Below are positions 25,106 through 35,500 of a stretch of DNA of 64,000 bases, one piece after another. The position numbers and the translations under genes are program-made. The stretch is taken from positions 5,585,001 to 5,649,000 of the forward strand of contig NC_134838.1 in assembly GCF_965363235.1 (NCBI RefSeq). The letters are read 5' to 3'. The stretch comes from Mytilus galloprovincialis (lineage: Eukaryota; Mollusca; Bivalvia; Mytilida; Mytilidae). The notes beneath the pieces are model-generated. The model did not search any database. It was not told the origin of the DNA and worked only from the letters and a program-made list of their open reading frames with translations. Within the stretch, counting starts at the first letter, position 1; each line of letters begins with the position of its first letter.

Positions 25106-25775
25106 TGTTAATTGCTGTATCATTTTGGTCTCAAACCACATCTTCTTTGTATATTTACGATATCTTAACTTACATCTAGAAATTGACAATGAGGGTTGGT
25201 TGGAAACAAAACTTTACGACAAAAAAGATGATTTCAGCTTTCCACTTGTGAACTTTCAATTTCTAAGTAGCAATATTCCAGCAACACCTGCATATGGGGT
25301 ATATGCATCCCAACTTATACGATATTCCCGTGCTTTTATTTCCTATCATGATTTCATGAAAGAGGGTTACTGCTCACAAGGAAGCTATTAAACCAAGAGT
25401 TCCAAATGGTGAAGTTGAAATCATCCCTTCGTAAATTTTACGGACGCCATCACGAGTTGGTTGACCGTTATGGAATAACCGTTTAACAGATGATATCGGA
25501 TATGTTTCTTACGTCGTAACTACAATCCACCTTCCCTTTTATGAATGTGACCTACCGAATTAGACTATTTACCGGATTTGTTATAACATGAACAAGACGA
25601 CGGCTGCCACATGTGGAGCAGGATCTGCTTACCCTTCCGGAGCACCTGAGATCACCCCCAGTTTTTGGTGGAGTTCGTTTGTTTATTCTTTAGTTTTCTA
25701 TGTTGTGTTTTCGATTTATGAGTTTGACTGTCCCTCTGATATCTTTTGTCCCTCTTTTACGATTGAATGGCTTCG
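25106..25775 (+). mobile_element. 5'-truncated reverse-transcriptase element with its 3' tail
   Basis: An insertion in duplication unit 2: unit 1 lacks it between about 16350 and 16400. The coding remnant 25125-25391 has YLNLHLEIDN.GWL.TKLYDK, VNFQFLSSNIP and AYGVYASQLIRYSRA, the C-terminal portion of the same broad RT class as the Penelope-like copies but a different family. After stops and a shift it continues with 'KFYGRHHELVDRYG'. The tail (25588-25775) holds 'ccttccggagcacc' and 'tttagttttctatgttgtg', which recur as isolated tails at 11650, 12640, 17995 and 19690-20100. This links those tails to an RT-encoding parent. Confidence 0.7.
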
Positions 25776-26061
25776 TCGATATCACCATTGTTCAACTTAA
25801 GGTCCGATTTGGCATTTGGTATCACTACCAGTAATCATGACCCTGTTGCTCAGTCTTTAGGTTTTGTATGAAGTGTTAGAGGCATTGTTTGTCTTTTCGT
25901 CGTCTTTCGTGATTTGCCATTAAGTGGTAGTTTCTCCTCGGGTTTTGAATGTGTAGTGGTATTCGTTCGACCTCTGTCTCTTTTTTATAAACCAAAAATG
26001 AGAATTCGAATTGCATTATTTTGCAAATCTCATTTAAATGTACATCTTGAACACATCTCAT

Positions 26062-26217
26062 CACTTATAGTTAATTGACTAACACAGTTTACCGGTTAAC
26101 ATTTATGGATAAGTATTAGTTCATTGACTTACACAGTTTACCGGTTAACATTCATTGACTTACACAAATTACCGGTTAACATTCATTGACTTACACAGTT
26201 TACCGGTTAACATTTAA
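26062..26217. repeat. tandem repeat of about 31 bp containing ACCGGTTAAC
   Basis: Four copies of 'gacttacacagtttaccggttaac' with small changes, two with an exact 31-bp step. Unit 1 of the duplication has no array here but has one 'aaccggttaacgtg' near 16289. ACCGGTT resembles Grainyhead-type binding sites (AACCGGTT). Regulatory meaning is speculative. Confidence 0.75.
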
Positions 26218-27077
26218 GTATCAGGTCAGTTTAAGGATCCATAATATTTTAATTGTTGTTGTACTTGCACTTCTAAAGTATATGGATTCGTTTTGGCTTC
26301 ACCCCTACAGTTAGGGTCCGTTGATATTATTAGTTAGGTGTAGTTTATAATCTATATTGTTTGAGTAGCTAATGTATATTTTAAACATTCAGTGTTGTAC
26401 TTGCACTGTTCAGAAGCCCACTTTTGTAAAAGGAGAAGTATCGTTGTCTCTTTTCACTCGTCGTGTTAATTCTGGATTAAATATGATGACTTATAACTTC
26501 CTACGTTTACCTAAGTTCGTTATGAACGCAGGATCTGTTGCTCCTCCATGTTCATCTCTATCGTGTCTTCTACCGTAATGTCTTCTTTTCGGCTACTCTA
26601 TTTGTGTGTTGTTTATACTCAATTGTATAGTCTAATTTTATACGACGGACCAGTTACTGCAAGAAAACCCACAAGACTAACAAATTCCACTTAAATTAAA
26701 TGTACTCGGGTAAGCTATTTGTTTCTGCATTAGTTGAACTCGTATTGTTGCTCCTAAGTTAAATCAAGTGATTTATATTGATTGAGGAAAGGAAAGCGAG
26801 ATTATAGCTACAAAAAATAGAATGCATACGTCGTCTATGACTGTTTTTATAAACAAATAATTTGAACAAGCTATTTAAGGAATGACTGTAATATTTTTCT
26901 GTCTGTGAAGAAATAACATGATAAATGTGGCGCATACTGAATAACCGCGTAGCGGGTTATTTTAAAGTATGCATCACAATTTTTATGTTATTTTCTTAAA
27001 ATTTTAAATCTAAATTCAATTTTCAACCGGAGAAAACCCATGAAAAATCGTTGATGCCGTAACGGTCACATGACTAT

Positions 27078-29830
27078 AAAAATGAGAATGGAAATGAGGA
27101 ATGTGCCAAAGAGACAACGACCCGACCATAGAACAGACAACAGCAGAAGGTCACAAACAGGTCTTCAATGTAATGAGAAATTCTCGCACCCGGAGGCGTC
27201 CTTCAGCTGGCCCCCAAACAAATATATACTGGTTCAGTGATAATGAACACCATACTAAACTCCAAATTATACACAAGAAACTAAAAGTTAAAATAATACA
27301 AGACTAACAAAGGCCAGAGGCTCCTGACTTGGGACAGGCTCAAAAATGCGGCGGGGTTAAACATGTTTGTGAGATCTCAACCCTCCCCCTATACCTCTAG
27401 CCAATGCAGAAAAGTAAACGCATAACAATACGCACATTAAAATTCAGTTCAAGAGAAGTCCGAGTTTGATGTCAGAAGATGTAACCAAAGATAATAAACA
27501 GAATGACAATAATACATAAATAACATCAGACTACTAGCAGTTAACTGACATGCCAGCTCCGAACTTCAATTAAACTGATTGAAAAATTATGTCTTCATCA
27601 TATGAATATCAGGCACAATCCTCCTCGTGAGGGGTTTAGTATCATACCATCATAACATATATGAGAAGAACATAACCCGTGTCATGCCAACAACTGGTTT
27701 ATTAATAATAAATGTGTTTAGTTCCGATGCAAAGACCCTATAAGTGAATCAATATTAACGCCAAAATATGCAATCTTTAATGACCTGACAACAGTATCGT
27801 AACTATATCCCTTCTTAATAAGTCTATTTAAAGGTTTTGTTAGCTTCTGAGGTGAATACTGACATTTTTGTGCTTTATAAAGAATATTTCCATAAAATAT
27901 TGGATGTGAAATACCTGAACGTATAAGAAGTCTGCATGTTGAGCTATATTTACGAATGATGTCCTTATACCGATGATAAAATTTAGTAAATGTTTTGACT
28001 AGTTTGTGATATCGAAAACCCTGGTGTAATAATTTTTCAGTAATACATAAATTTCTCTCGTTAAAATCTAAAACATTGTTACATACACGAGCGAATCGTA
28101 CAAGTTGAGATATATAAACACCGTAAGATGGTGACAAGGGAACATCACCATCTAAAAATGGATAATTAACGATAGGAAATGAGAAATCATCTCTTTTATC
28201 ATAAATTTTAGTATTTTAATTTTAAGCCTTTCGTTAATGATATATATATCAAGATCGAGGAAAGGGCAGTGGTCATTGTTAGTATTAGCTTTATTTAAAG
28301 TAAGTTCAACAGGATAAATTTCTTTAGAATACATTCTGAAGTCGTCATTATTGAGAGCTAAAATATCATCCAAATATCTAAAAGTATTATTAAATTTATG
28401 TATCATATGTTGTTTCGATGGGTCTTTGCTGATTTTTGTCATAAATTGTAACTCATAACAATACAAAAACAGGTCCACAATAAGTGGTGCACAGTTAGTC
28501 CCCATTGGAATTCCGATAACCTGACGATAAATGGAATCTCCAAAGCAAACAAAAATGTTATCTAGTAAAAATTCAAGAGCAGATATAGTATCAAAGCATG
28601 TCCAATTGACATAGTTTTTTGTTTATTGCTACTGAAAATGACCTAAAAGAGTTTGAACATATGTATTCACATTCTGACTTTTTAAATGCCCATTTAATTA
28701 TGTGTGTGAATTTTTTCTTAATGAGAATGTGAGGCAATGTGGTATATAGGGTAGAAAAATCAAAACTTTGAACAGATTCAAAATCACCAATATAAGCATG
28801 CAATTTATCAAGTTCTTCCAACGAGTTTTTGACACTCCAAAAGTAATTAATTACACTATTTTCGAAGGCCTTATTTGAACAATTTATTATCAGGTTTTTG
28901 ATTGTACCAAGTGTACTGGTAAGAAGAATAGATAATTTAGTAATGGAACAATGGCTTGAAAACGAAATAAATCTATAGTTGTAAGGTGTTTTGTGTAGTT
29001 TCGGAAGCCAATACATAGTTGGGACTTTCATTGTTTTTGGTTCTGCTTGTAAAGCGGTAGCTAAAAGTTTATGTTTGTTACAGATGTCGTTTTCTGAAAA
29101 TGGAGTCAGTTGGAATGTTGGTGAATTGGTGATTTCTTTTTGTAGAACCTCAATGTAAAATTTACGTCAAACAATAATAATATTATTAGCAGCTTTATCG
29201 GCCGGGACAAAAACAAATTCCTTGGCTAGTTCTTTTAGTTGATGTTTGATACGAGAAATAGGTTTATTGTGGTTATTGTTTAGAGTAAAATGTTCTTTAA
29301 AATGTTGAATACGTATATCAACAATGTTTATTACTGAATTAAAAAAAGGGTCCAAAGATTTTTGTCAGCTTGTTCCCGTTTTATCCATTTCAAACAGTAA
29401 GTACGGAGTGAGTCGTGGATGATATCACGACACTCATTCCAATTAATAGTTGAAAGGGGGGGGGGGGCGATATTTAGGTCCTTTACTGAGGAATGATTTC
29501 AACTCTCGGTCTTGAACGATGTTAAGATCTCATGTTATAACATGGGAAATGGGTCCATAAATGTATTTGGAATTACTGCAATTACATGAAGTAGGTGTAT
29601 TTTCACTGATATTAACATCTTTACACAATTGGCTATAATTAAACACAAATTTCCGGGTAGATTTCTTGTAAATATAACAAATAAGAGGGAACTCAGTATT
29701 ATCAAAATATCCAGGAATTTGTTCTTTAACAGAATGGTAGTTAAAAATACCAGCAATATTAACAAAATCAAAACCTTTATTGACATACTTTATTTTAATC
29801 AAATGTTTTTTAAGATCTAAATATATGAGA
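27078..29830 (-). mobile_element. Penelope-like retroelement copy 2, longer
   Basis: The 3' terminus is at 27078-27090, with the same tail as copies at 20933 and 39146. The 5' side extends about 0.75 kb beyond copy 1. It was inserted in duplication unit 2 between modules homologous to about 17.1 and 18.2 kb. The 5' boundary is approximate. A run of ten or more C residues on the - strand (29458-29468) shifts the reading frame. Confidence 0.75.
27718..29802 (-). pseudogene. Penelope-like ORF copy 2: N-terminal domain, RT and C-terminal domain, broken
   Basis: Reading 5' to 3' on the - strand. 29802-29530: N-terminal part with ICYIYKKS and TPTSCNCSNS..Y...SHVIT, then a TGA. Next comes a frame-disrupting C-run. 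29355-29167: LAKEFVFVPADKAANNIIIV, then a stop. 29031-28591: WLPKLHKTP and FDFSTLYTTL, then a shift. 28505-28152: MGTNCAPL and FRYLDDILALNN. 28137-27718: SPSYGVYISQLVRFAR to GISHPIFYGN. At least two nonsense codons and two frameshifts are visible. No GIY-YIG nuclease is recognised in what remains. It is not functional. Confidence 0.75.
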
Positions 29831-30184
29831 TGATAAACAAAACGTAAATGGCATAATGTTTCCAGTCTCTGTGTTGCTCGTCCATTCGTCTCGTGTCGGG
29901 CGGATATTTTCGCTTATGATTGTTTAGATTATGAATTTGTTACCAAATAACCTGAAACTTGGTACCCAACTTTATTATGATGTGAAATTAATAAAACATA
30001 TGACAAAATAGTTAAAAGTTTTTGAGTATCAATGAACTCAGACATGTTAGATTGCGTGTCCTCTGGCTACTTTCATATTGTATTGTCAAATTTACAATCC
30101 TAATTTTAAACAACTATAAATATATTTTATAAGGTTATTTTCACGTTTTACTACAAATGAAAGAGGTACATGTCTATTTGGAAA

Positions 30185-30400
30185 AATGTGAATCACAAAA
30201 ATACTAAATTCCGAGGAAAATTTAAAACGGAACGTCCCTAATCAATTGTCAAAAACAAATGGAAAACAACTGTCGTATTCCTGACTTGGTACAGGCATTT
30301 TCTTATGTTGAAAATGGCGGATTGAAGCTGGTTTTATAGCTAGCTAAACCTCTCATTTGTATGAAAGTCACACCAAATTCCGTTATACTGACAAGGATAT
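30185..30400 (+). repeat. mussel interspersed repeat ('cctgacttggtacaggc' family), copy 1
   Basis: Shares 'ttccgaggaaaattta', 'tattcctgacttggtacagg', 'aaatggcggattgaagc' and 'aaacctctcatttgtatgaa' with 32080-32300, and its first part with 35405-35545. Non-coding. Confidence 0.7.
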
Positions 30401-31217
30401 GTGAACAAAACAAACAGACATAATAGAACATTCATCTTTTCACTTAAGACACACCAATTATTTATTACTCGTGGCTTGCAAACCAAACTTGCTTTTGAAC
30501 AATTTGCAAGCTATCGGGTTTTTTTCGCTGAGCTATAATTAAATTTGCAGATCTCACAATGTTTATGGGGAGTTTATTCAAAACCACTTTATCGATGATA
30601 CTGCTAAAGGAGGTTTCCACCTCGAGGGTTCCCTCTCTCTCTCTCTATCGAAATTTTAGGGTCCTCAATCCTCAATCTTTTCAACTTTGTACTTTATTTT
30701 GACATTGAACCGGCGAATCAACATATGGCGGGATTGAAAGTAGTCATCTATATATCTTGAATAACAAACAAGTACATAAAGTAAATGAGCGTTATGGAAT
30801 ATATTAATGTTGGAGGCAATCAAGAAAACATGGAAACACAATGTCTTAAAGAAAAAGTTGTGTGTAAGAAATATTCCTATCATTCAAGTCATAATGGCAT
30901 CCGTAATGGTGACGAACAATCTATAACGAAACTAAATAAATTTGATTGCAGCTTGCATCACTTAAATACATTTTTCAGTCGCTATTTGTATTTCATACGC
31001 GAACAAAATGCTTCTGTGTGTTATCTTTGTTGAAGTTGCCTGGTTAAATTTCGTTATTAGATTTATTAAATCAAAAGTTGTAGATGTCACAAATATAAGC
31101 ACAGACAGTTTAAGTGTCAATATTTACCTATTTTGTCGGTTATCATATTCAAATACTTATCAGCTGATACTGCAAATACACAATACAATAATAAATCAAG
31201 ATGACGCATTAGACTAA

Positions 31218-31225
31218 TGACGTCA
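31218..31225. promoter_or_regulatory. CRE-like palindrome TGACGTCA (unit 2)
   Basis: Same 18-bp context as 18766. It lies about 1.35 kb upstream of the predicted start codon of the oxidoreductase gene, so it could be part of that gene's regulatory region. This is inference only. Confidence 0.3.
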
Positions 31226-31408
31226 CGTAGTAAATCATGTTTTCAAATGTAAATATGGACGAAGTGGGAATCGGAGTCATAAGTCGTAAAGGAACATACA
31301 TCGTTGGCTACAGAAAATACAGAGACAAATAACAACAAACAATATATTGTTTCATTAAAGATGCTTCGTTTCATTAAGGTACGATTTCAAAATAAAGATT
31401 TCATCAAT

Positions 31409-31456
31409 GTATGTCACTGATGAGTCTTTTGTAGACGAAACGCGCGTCTGGCGTAT
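31409..31456 (+). ncRNA. hammerhead ribozyme, type I, complete core (copy 1 of tandem pair)
   Basis: Every conserved core element is present. Stem I is GTATGTCA (31409-31416) paired with TGGCGTAT (31449-31456), 8 bp with G-U pairs. CTGATGA is at 31417-31423. Stem II is GTCT/AGAC (31424-31427, 31433-31436) with loop TTTGT. GAAA is at 31437-31440. A very short palindromic stem III CGCGCG follows, then TC with the predicted cleavage after C31448. ACGCGCGT is self-complementary, so activity may need a dimer, as known for short-stem-III hammerheads. Hammerheads have been reported in Penelope-like elements and animal retrozymes; Penelope-like copies lie within 2 kb. Confidence 0.85.
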
Positions 31457-31555
31457 ATACTAAATTTAGTCCTGGTATCTATGACGAGTTTATTTACAAC
31501 CACTGGGTCGATGCTCTTCGTACTTTATTTGACCTTTTTAACTTTTTTGATTGGA

Positions 31556-31601
31556 GCGTCACTGATGAGTCTTTTGTAGACGAAACGCGCGTCTGGCGTA
31601 T
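31556..31601 (+). ncRNA. hammerhead ribozyme, type I, complete core (copy 2 of tandem pair)
   Basis: Stem I is GCGTCA (31556-31561) with TGGCGT (31594-31599). CTGATGA is at 31562-31568, stem II GTCT/AGAC, GAAA at 31582-31585, stem III CGCGCG, and predicted cleavage after C31593. The distance to the cleavage site of copy 1 is exactly 145 nt, so co-transcription could release a 145-nt RNA with ends suited to circularisation. Unit sequence downstream of copy 2 restarts ('tggcgtatata.taaatttagtcctggtat') but stops before a third ribozyme. Confidence 0.85.
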
Positions 31602-31757
31602 ATAGTAAATTTAGTCCTGGTATATATGACGAGTTTATCTAAACAGTTTGTTATGGTACTTCATCAAGGAAACTATTACATGTAAACACATTAAAGTCGC
31701 CAGATGCAAACACCCAGGTAGTGAACTACCACTGAATTATATAAACTCTCAAACAAG

Positions 31758-32068
31758 TAAGGCAGCAACCATTTGATTTTCTGGGGGGGGGGGGGTGGGG
31801 GGGGGGGGGCTATGGTTTTTTTTTTCTGGACAAATTTTTTTTTTCTAGACAAAAACAATGTATTTTTTTCGCGACAAGTCGAAAACAATTTTTTTCTTTC
31901 AATTTTAGCATTACATATAGTGGCAGCTGAGGGTGAAACAAACATTTTTTTTTTCTCAGAATCAAAAACAAATTATTTTTTTCTCCAAAAACTGGAAACA
32001 AACTTTTTTTCCAAAAAAAACCATAGCCCCCCCCCCCCCCCCCAGAAAATCAAATGGTTGCTGCCTAA
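31758..32068. mobile_element. Harbinger-like MITE with long G and C runs
   Basis: Element 31761-32065 is flanked by 3-bp TAA repeats (31758-31760 and 32066-32068). Inverted ends begin GGCAGCAACCATTTGATTTT, then a run of G (two runs of about 13 split by T) and 'gctatggtttttt', mirrored by a C run on the right. A TWA duplication with GG-starting ends fits PIF/Harbinger. Between the ends are repeats of 'ttttttttctggac'-like words. Open frames across it (105 codons on +, 84 on -) are low-complexity artefacts. Confidence 0.75.
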
Positions 32069-32079
32069 GCAAAAAGTAA

Positions 32080-32300
32080 AATCACAATAAAACTGAACTC
32101 CGAGGAAAATTTAATCGTAAAGTCCCTAATCAAAATGGCAAAAATCAAATGACAAAACACATCAAACGAATGGACAACAACGGCCATATTCCTGACTTGG
32201 TACAGGCTTTTTCAAATGTAGAAAATGGTGGATTGAGCCTGCTTTTATAATGATAAACCTCTCATTTATATGACACCCGCATCAAATTCCGAGGGAACAT
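32080..32300 (+). repeat. mussel interspersed repeat ('cctgacttggtacaggc' family), copy 2
   Basis: Aligned with 30185-30400 over most of its length; directly follows the G-run MITE. Confidence 0.7.
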
Positions 32301-32574
32301 CCTTAATTTCATACTAATCATTCTTGCCTTGAAATATATGATTTTTCGTTTTAATTTTTTGGTTCCTTTTTTATGTAATGTTTACCCCAATCTCTAATTG
32401 TTTATCCATGTTTATGTAATTTTGTCCTCGATCTGAACTGATACATTGTCAAACGAATGTCCACTAGTATTAAACTATCCGGCCGTTTAAATAGTTTAGC
32501 TGCTGAGATAGGAAAATATCTAATAGTAGTTAAGAAATTACATAATCATGAATGGTTGAAAAGGGAAAGTCAAA

Positions 32575-35500
32575 ATGGCAAGGTAAGACATTAATAAATA
32601 TTCAAATAAGTAATATAAATATTGATGGTGATAATATTAATTTCATGTTTAAGGGTTTGCATTTAAATAGTTGAAAAGAATTGTCAAGTTTTCCTTTTAC
32701 CTAAATTTCAGTCTTGATCAGATGATCTGTTCCTTTTCTACAGAAGGACACGCTTGTGTAATAAACAAGAGCACGTTGAAAGGAAATTATTTTTAGCTGA
32801 TCTGAAATTATTCATTAAAACTAAAAGAAAATATCAGGAAAAACAACTGCAGCTCCATTGTGTGGATTTGTTATACTATAATTCAATTAGGATGAATGGT
32901 ATTCTGTAACGTATATCCAGTTTGGCTATAAAATTGTTTTTTCCCTTTCTTAGTTCGATTAAATCATTTTTCGAACGACAATTGGTTTGATCAATTTACA
33001 CTTATTTTAGTAGTTGACGCTCATTTCTTTTTCCATAATATTAAATATGCAATTGGTTATTTTTCTGAATTTTAATTTGCATGGAATCAATAACAAGATT
33101 GAAATTTTATCAGATATTTGTAGCCGTAACAAATATATTTCTACGCGTTTATTAGATGACGAAGAGCTTAAAGTGATATGGCTGCTTATAATGCCAGAGT
33201 TGAAATTGGAAACCATAGATGAATTGAACTGGGAAAAAAAGCATAATTATTAGAGTACATGCTAACTGAAAAACATGAATTTCTCACTAATGATACGATA
33301 GACTCTACCCGGATGATGAAGCACCTGTCAAGGCATGGGTGACAATTATAAATTACAGACTTGTACAGTGAATATGATCTGCACATCCAACCGCCACGAG
33401 TATACTCAATTTTTGACCATCAAATAAATCTGAAAATACATCACAGTTACAAATATACCTCCTTATTGTTCCAAACTTTTTTTTATGCAGCCAATTTCAA
33501 CTACTGATAACTGCAGGATTACTGTTTGTGTTTACTACAGCAGTACCAAAAACTTGTAACAAACGGTGTTACCCTGGCAATGATTGTTTCCCGTCCTTGA
33601 CGGAAATTTCAATGTTCCAGCATTTAATTGATGGTTACGTTGTACTCCCGTCGAACAACACATACACAGATGTTATAAGTATGCACAACAAATTATTTAC
33701 AAGGTAATGTTAAAAAACATAAATATTTAAGTTATAGTATTTTCCTGCCGTAGAAACTAGAGAAAAAACAGTATTTATTAGTAGTTTTCATTTCTCTGTC
33801 TCTATGATATCGTTTTGTGTACACTATTCAGTTGAAGGAAATCAATTTAGGAGCTCTGTGATTGGATGAACGAGTACGAAATATTTGTTTTCATTTATTG
33901 ATGAAGTATTTTAAAATGGATTAAAAACTTTGAAACTCATAAAAATGTTTTATTTGGACCTTCGAAAACGCTTTTGATTTTTCATTAATATAACCTATAA
34001 TATAATGACGGTGTGCATGGATACTATCAATGAGTTTGTAAGGAAGGTGCCCATATTGTCATTTGGATCATTTTTAAAACCGAATAATAAAATCTCTCGT
34101 TCTCACTTAACTTTCTTGGGCGGATTTTTATAACAAAAAGTAGCTAATTCAGATAATCTCAGTATTACCGCTTCTTGTGACAAAATACTACAGTTTTCCG
34201 GACGGGCTTAAAAACGTAAGGAGCTGATAACATTTATGTAGCTATAACCAGAAGAATTTCATATCAATCTATGGGACTATAGTGTAACCATTATTTGTAA
34301 GGATAAGGCATAAATCTAAATTAGTTTGACAATAAGAACAATATGGTGTAGGGATCTATATTTCAAATTGAAATGTACACTATGATAAACAGTAAATTAC
34401 TAATATATACATATATAATCATAAAATTAATAAAAGATACGTTTACAGGTTTCCAGCAATCGTTGTCATGGTTCTTTCAACGGACGACATCAAACAGTCG
34501 ATGTTGTTTGCCAGGAAATTCAACCTGCACGTGGTCGTGAAGTCGTCTGGTCACGATTATATTGGTCGATCAAGTTGGTCTGGTAGTATTCAGATAAACT
34601 TGGGATACATGAGAAAAATGAATGTACAGTTAAGTTCATCAAGATCTGTGGACGGTGAATTAACAGTCGAAGGTGGAGCAAACTGGCAAGAGATTTACCA
34701 AGAAGTATGTATGCATATATATGTCTAGTTAATGAAGACCACCATCGTGCATACAAAACTATATGCTTTGATAATACTAATTATTGTCATAAACCTGTGT
34801 GTTATTTTTCAGCCATATAAGAAACTTACATGATCCTAAGATACGATAGTCGGATAAATAGCATCACATAACAGACTAGGAAAGTTTTCAGTAGTGGCTG
34901 TGTCAAAATGTCGAAAAATATAAGACCGATTTCTTCTCTCCTCTTTATAATTATATTAATTGTAGCAATAAACAAGTTTTTAGATAATCATATTTTGCTT
35001 TGTTTTGCAGGTAGATAAATATAACAGAGTTGTTGTCGGTGGCAGCTCTCAGACAGTGTCCCCTAGTGGCTTCACACTAGGTGGAGGACATAGCATACTG
35101 TCCCGGATGTTGGGATTGGCAGTTGATCAAGTTTTGGAAATGACAGTTAGCTTGGTTTTTTTTTATCTCTTCTTTTAGAACAAAACAAAACTAAGTTGGA
35201 AAATATTACCGAATGCACATCACATCCAACTATTAACAAGAGAGCATTTGATATATTTAAGAATCGTCATAATTATATCGGTCCCGTGTCCGAAACAAAT
35301 GTTACATACGTGGTAACTGCAGTTTTCCTTGTTTGGTTAGGATTTTAACTTAAACAGATGCATGACATTTTGGATTCTAGTTACCAATCTTTTTATACTC
35401 CATAGAAAGAAGGAAATCACAAAAGTACAGAACTCTGAAGAAAATTTAAAACGGAAAGTCTTTAATTAAATGACCAGATCAAAAGCTCAAACACATCACG

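Larger units (their letters stand above)
20530..31340. repeat. segmental duplication, unit 2 (about 10.8 kb, expanded by insertions)
   Basis: Homologous to 13830-18900. The offset to unit 1 grows stepwise: about 6.7 kb before 20.93 kb, about 8.8 kb after the Penelope-like insertion, about 9.4 kb after the RT fragment and about 12.4 kb after the second Penelope-like copy. Subtracting the three insertions (about 2.0, 0.7 and 2.75 kb) returns roughly the length of unit 1. Confidence 0.75.

Noticed and set aside
31330-31380. alternative first exon for the oxidoreductase gene (ATG followed by a GT donor at about 31374)
   Set aside because: It ends in phase 0, whereas exon 2 requires a phase-2 donor. 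The ATG at 32575 fits exactly and gives a good signal peptide.
31773-32090. 105-codon ORF with poly-Gly and poly-Phe
   Set aside because: It is produced by homopolymer runs inside the Harbinger-like MITE; the opposite strand is equally open.
33014-33253. 79-codon ORF upstream of oxidoreductase exon 2
   Set aside because: Located in intron 1, no domain similarity, and overlapped by equally long frames on the other strand.
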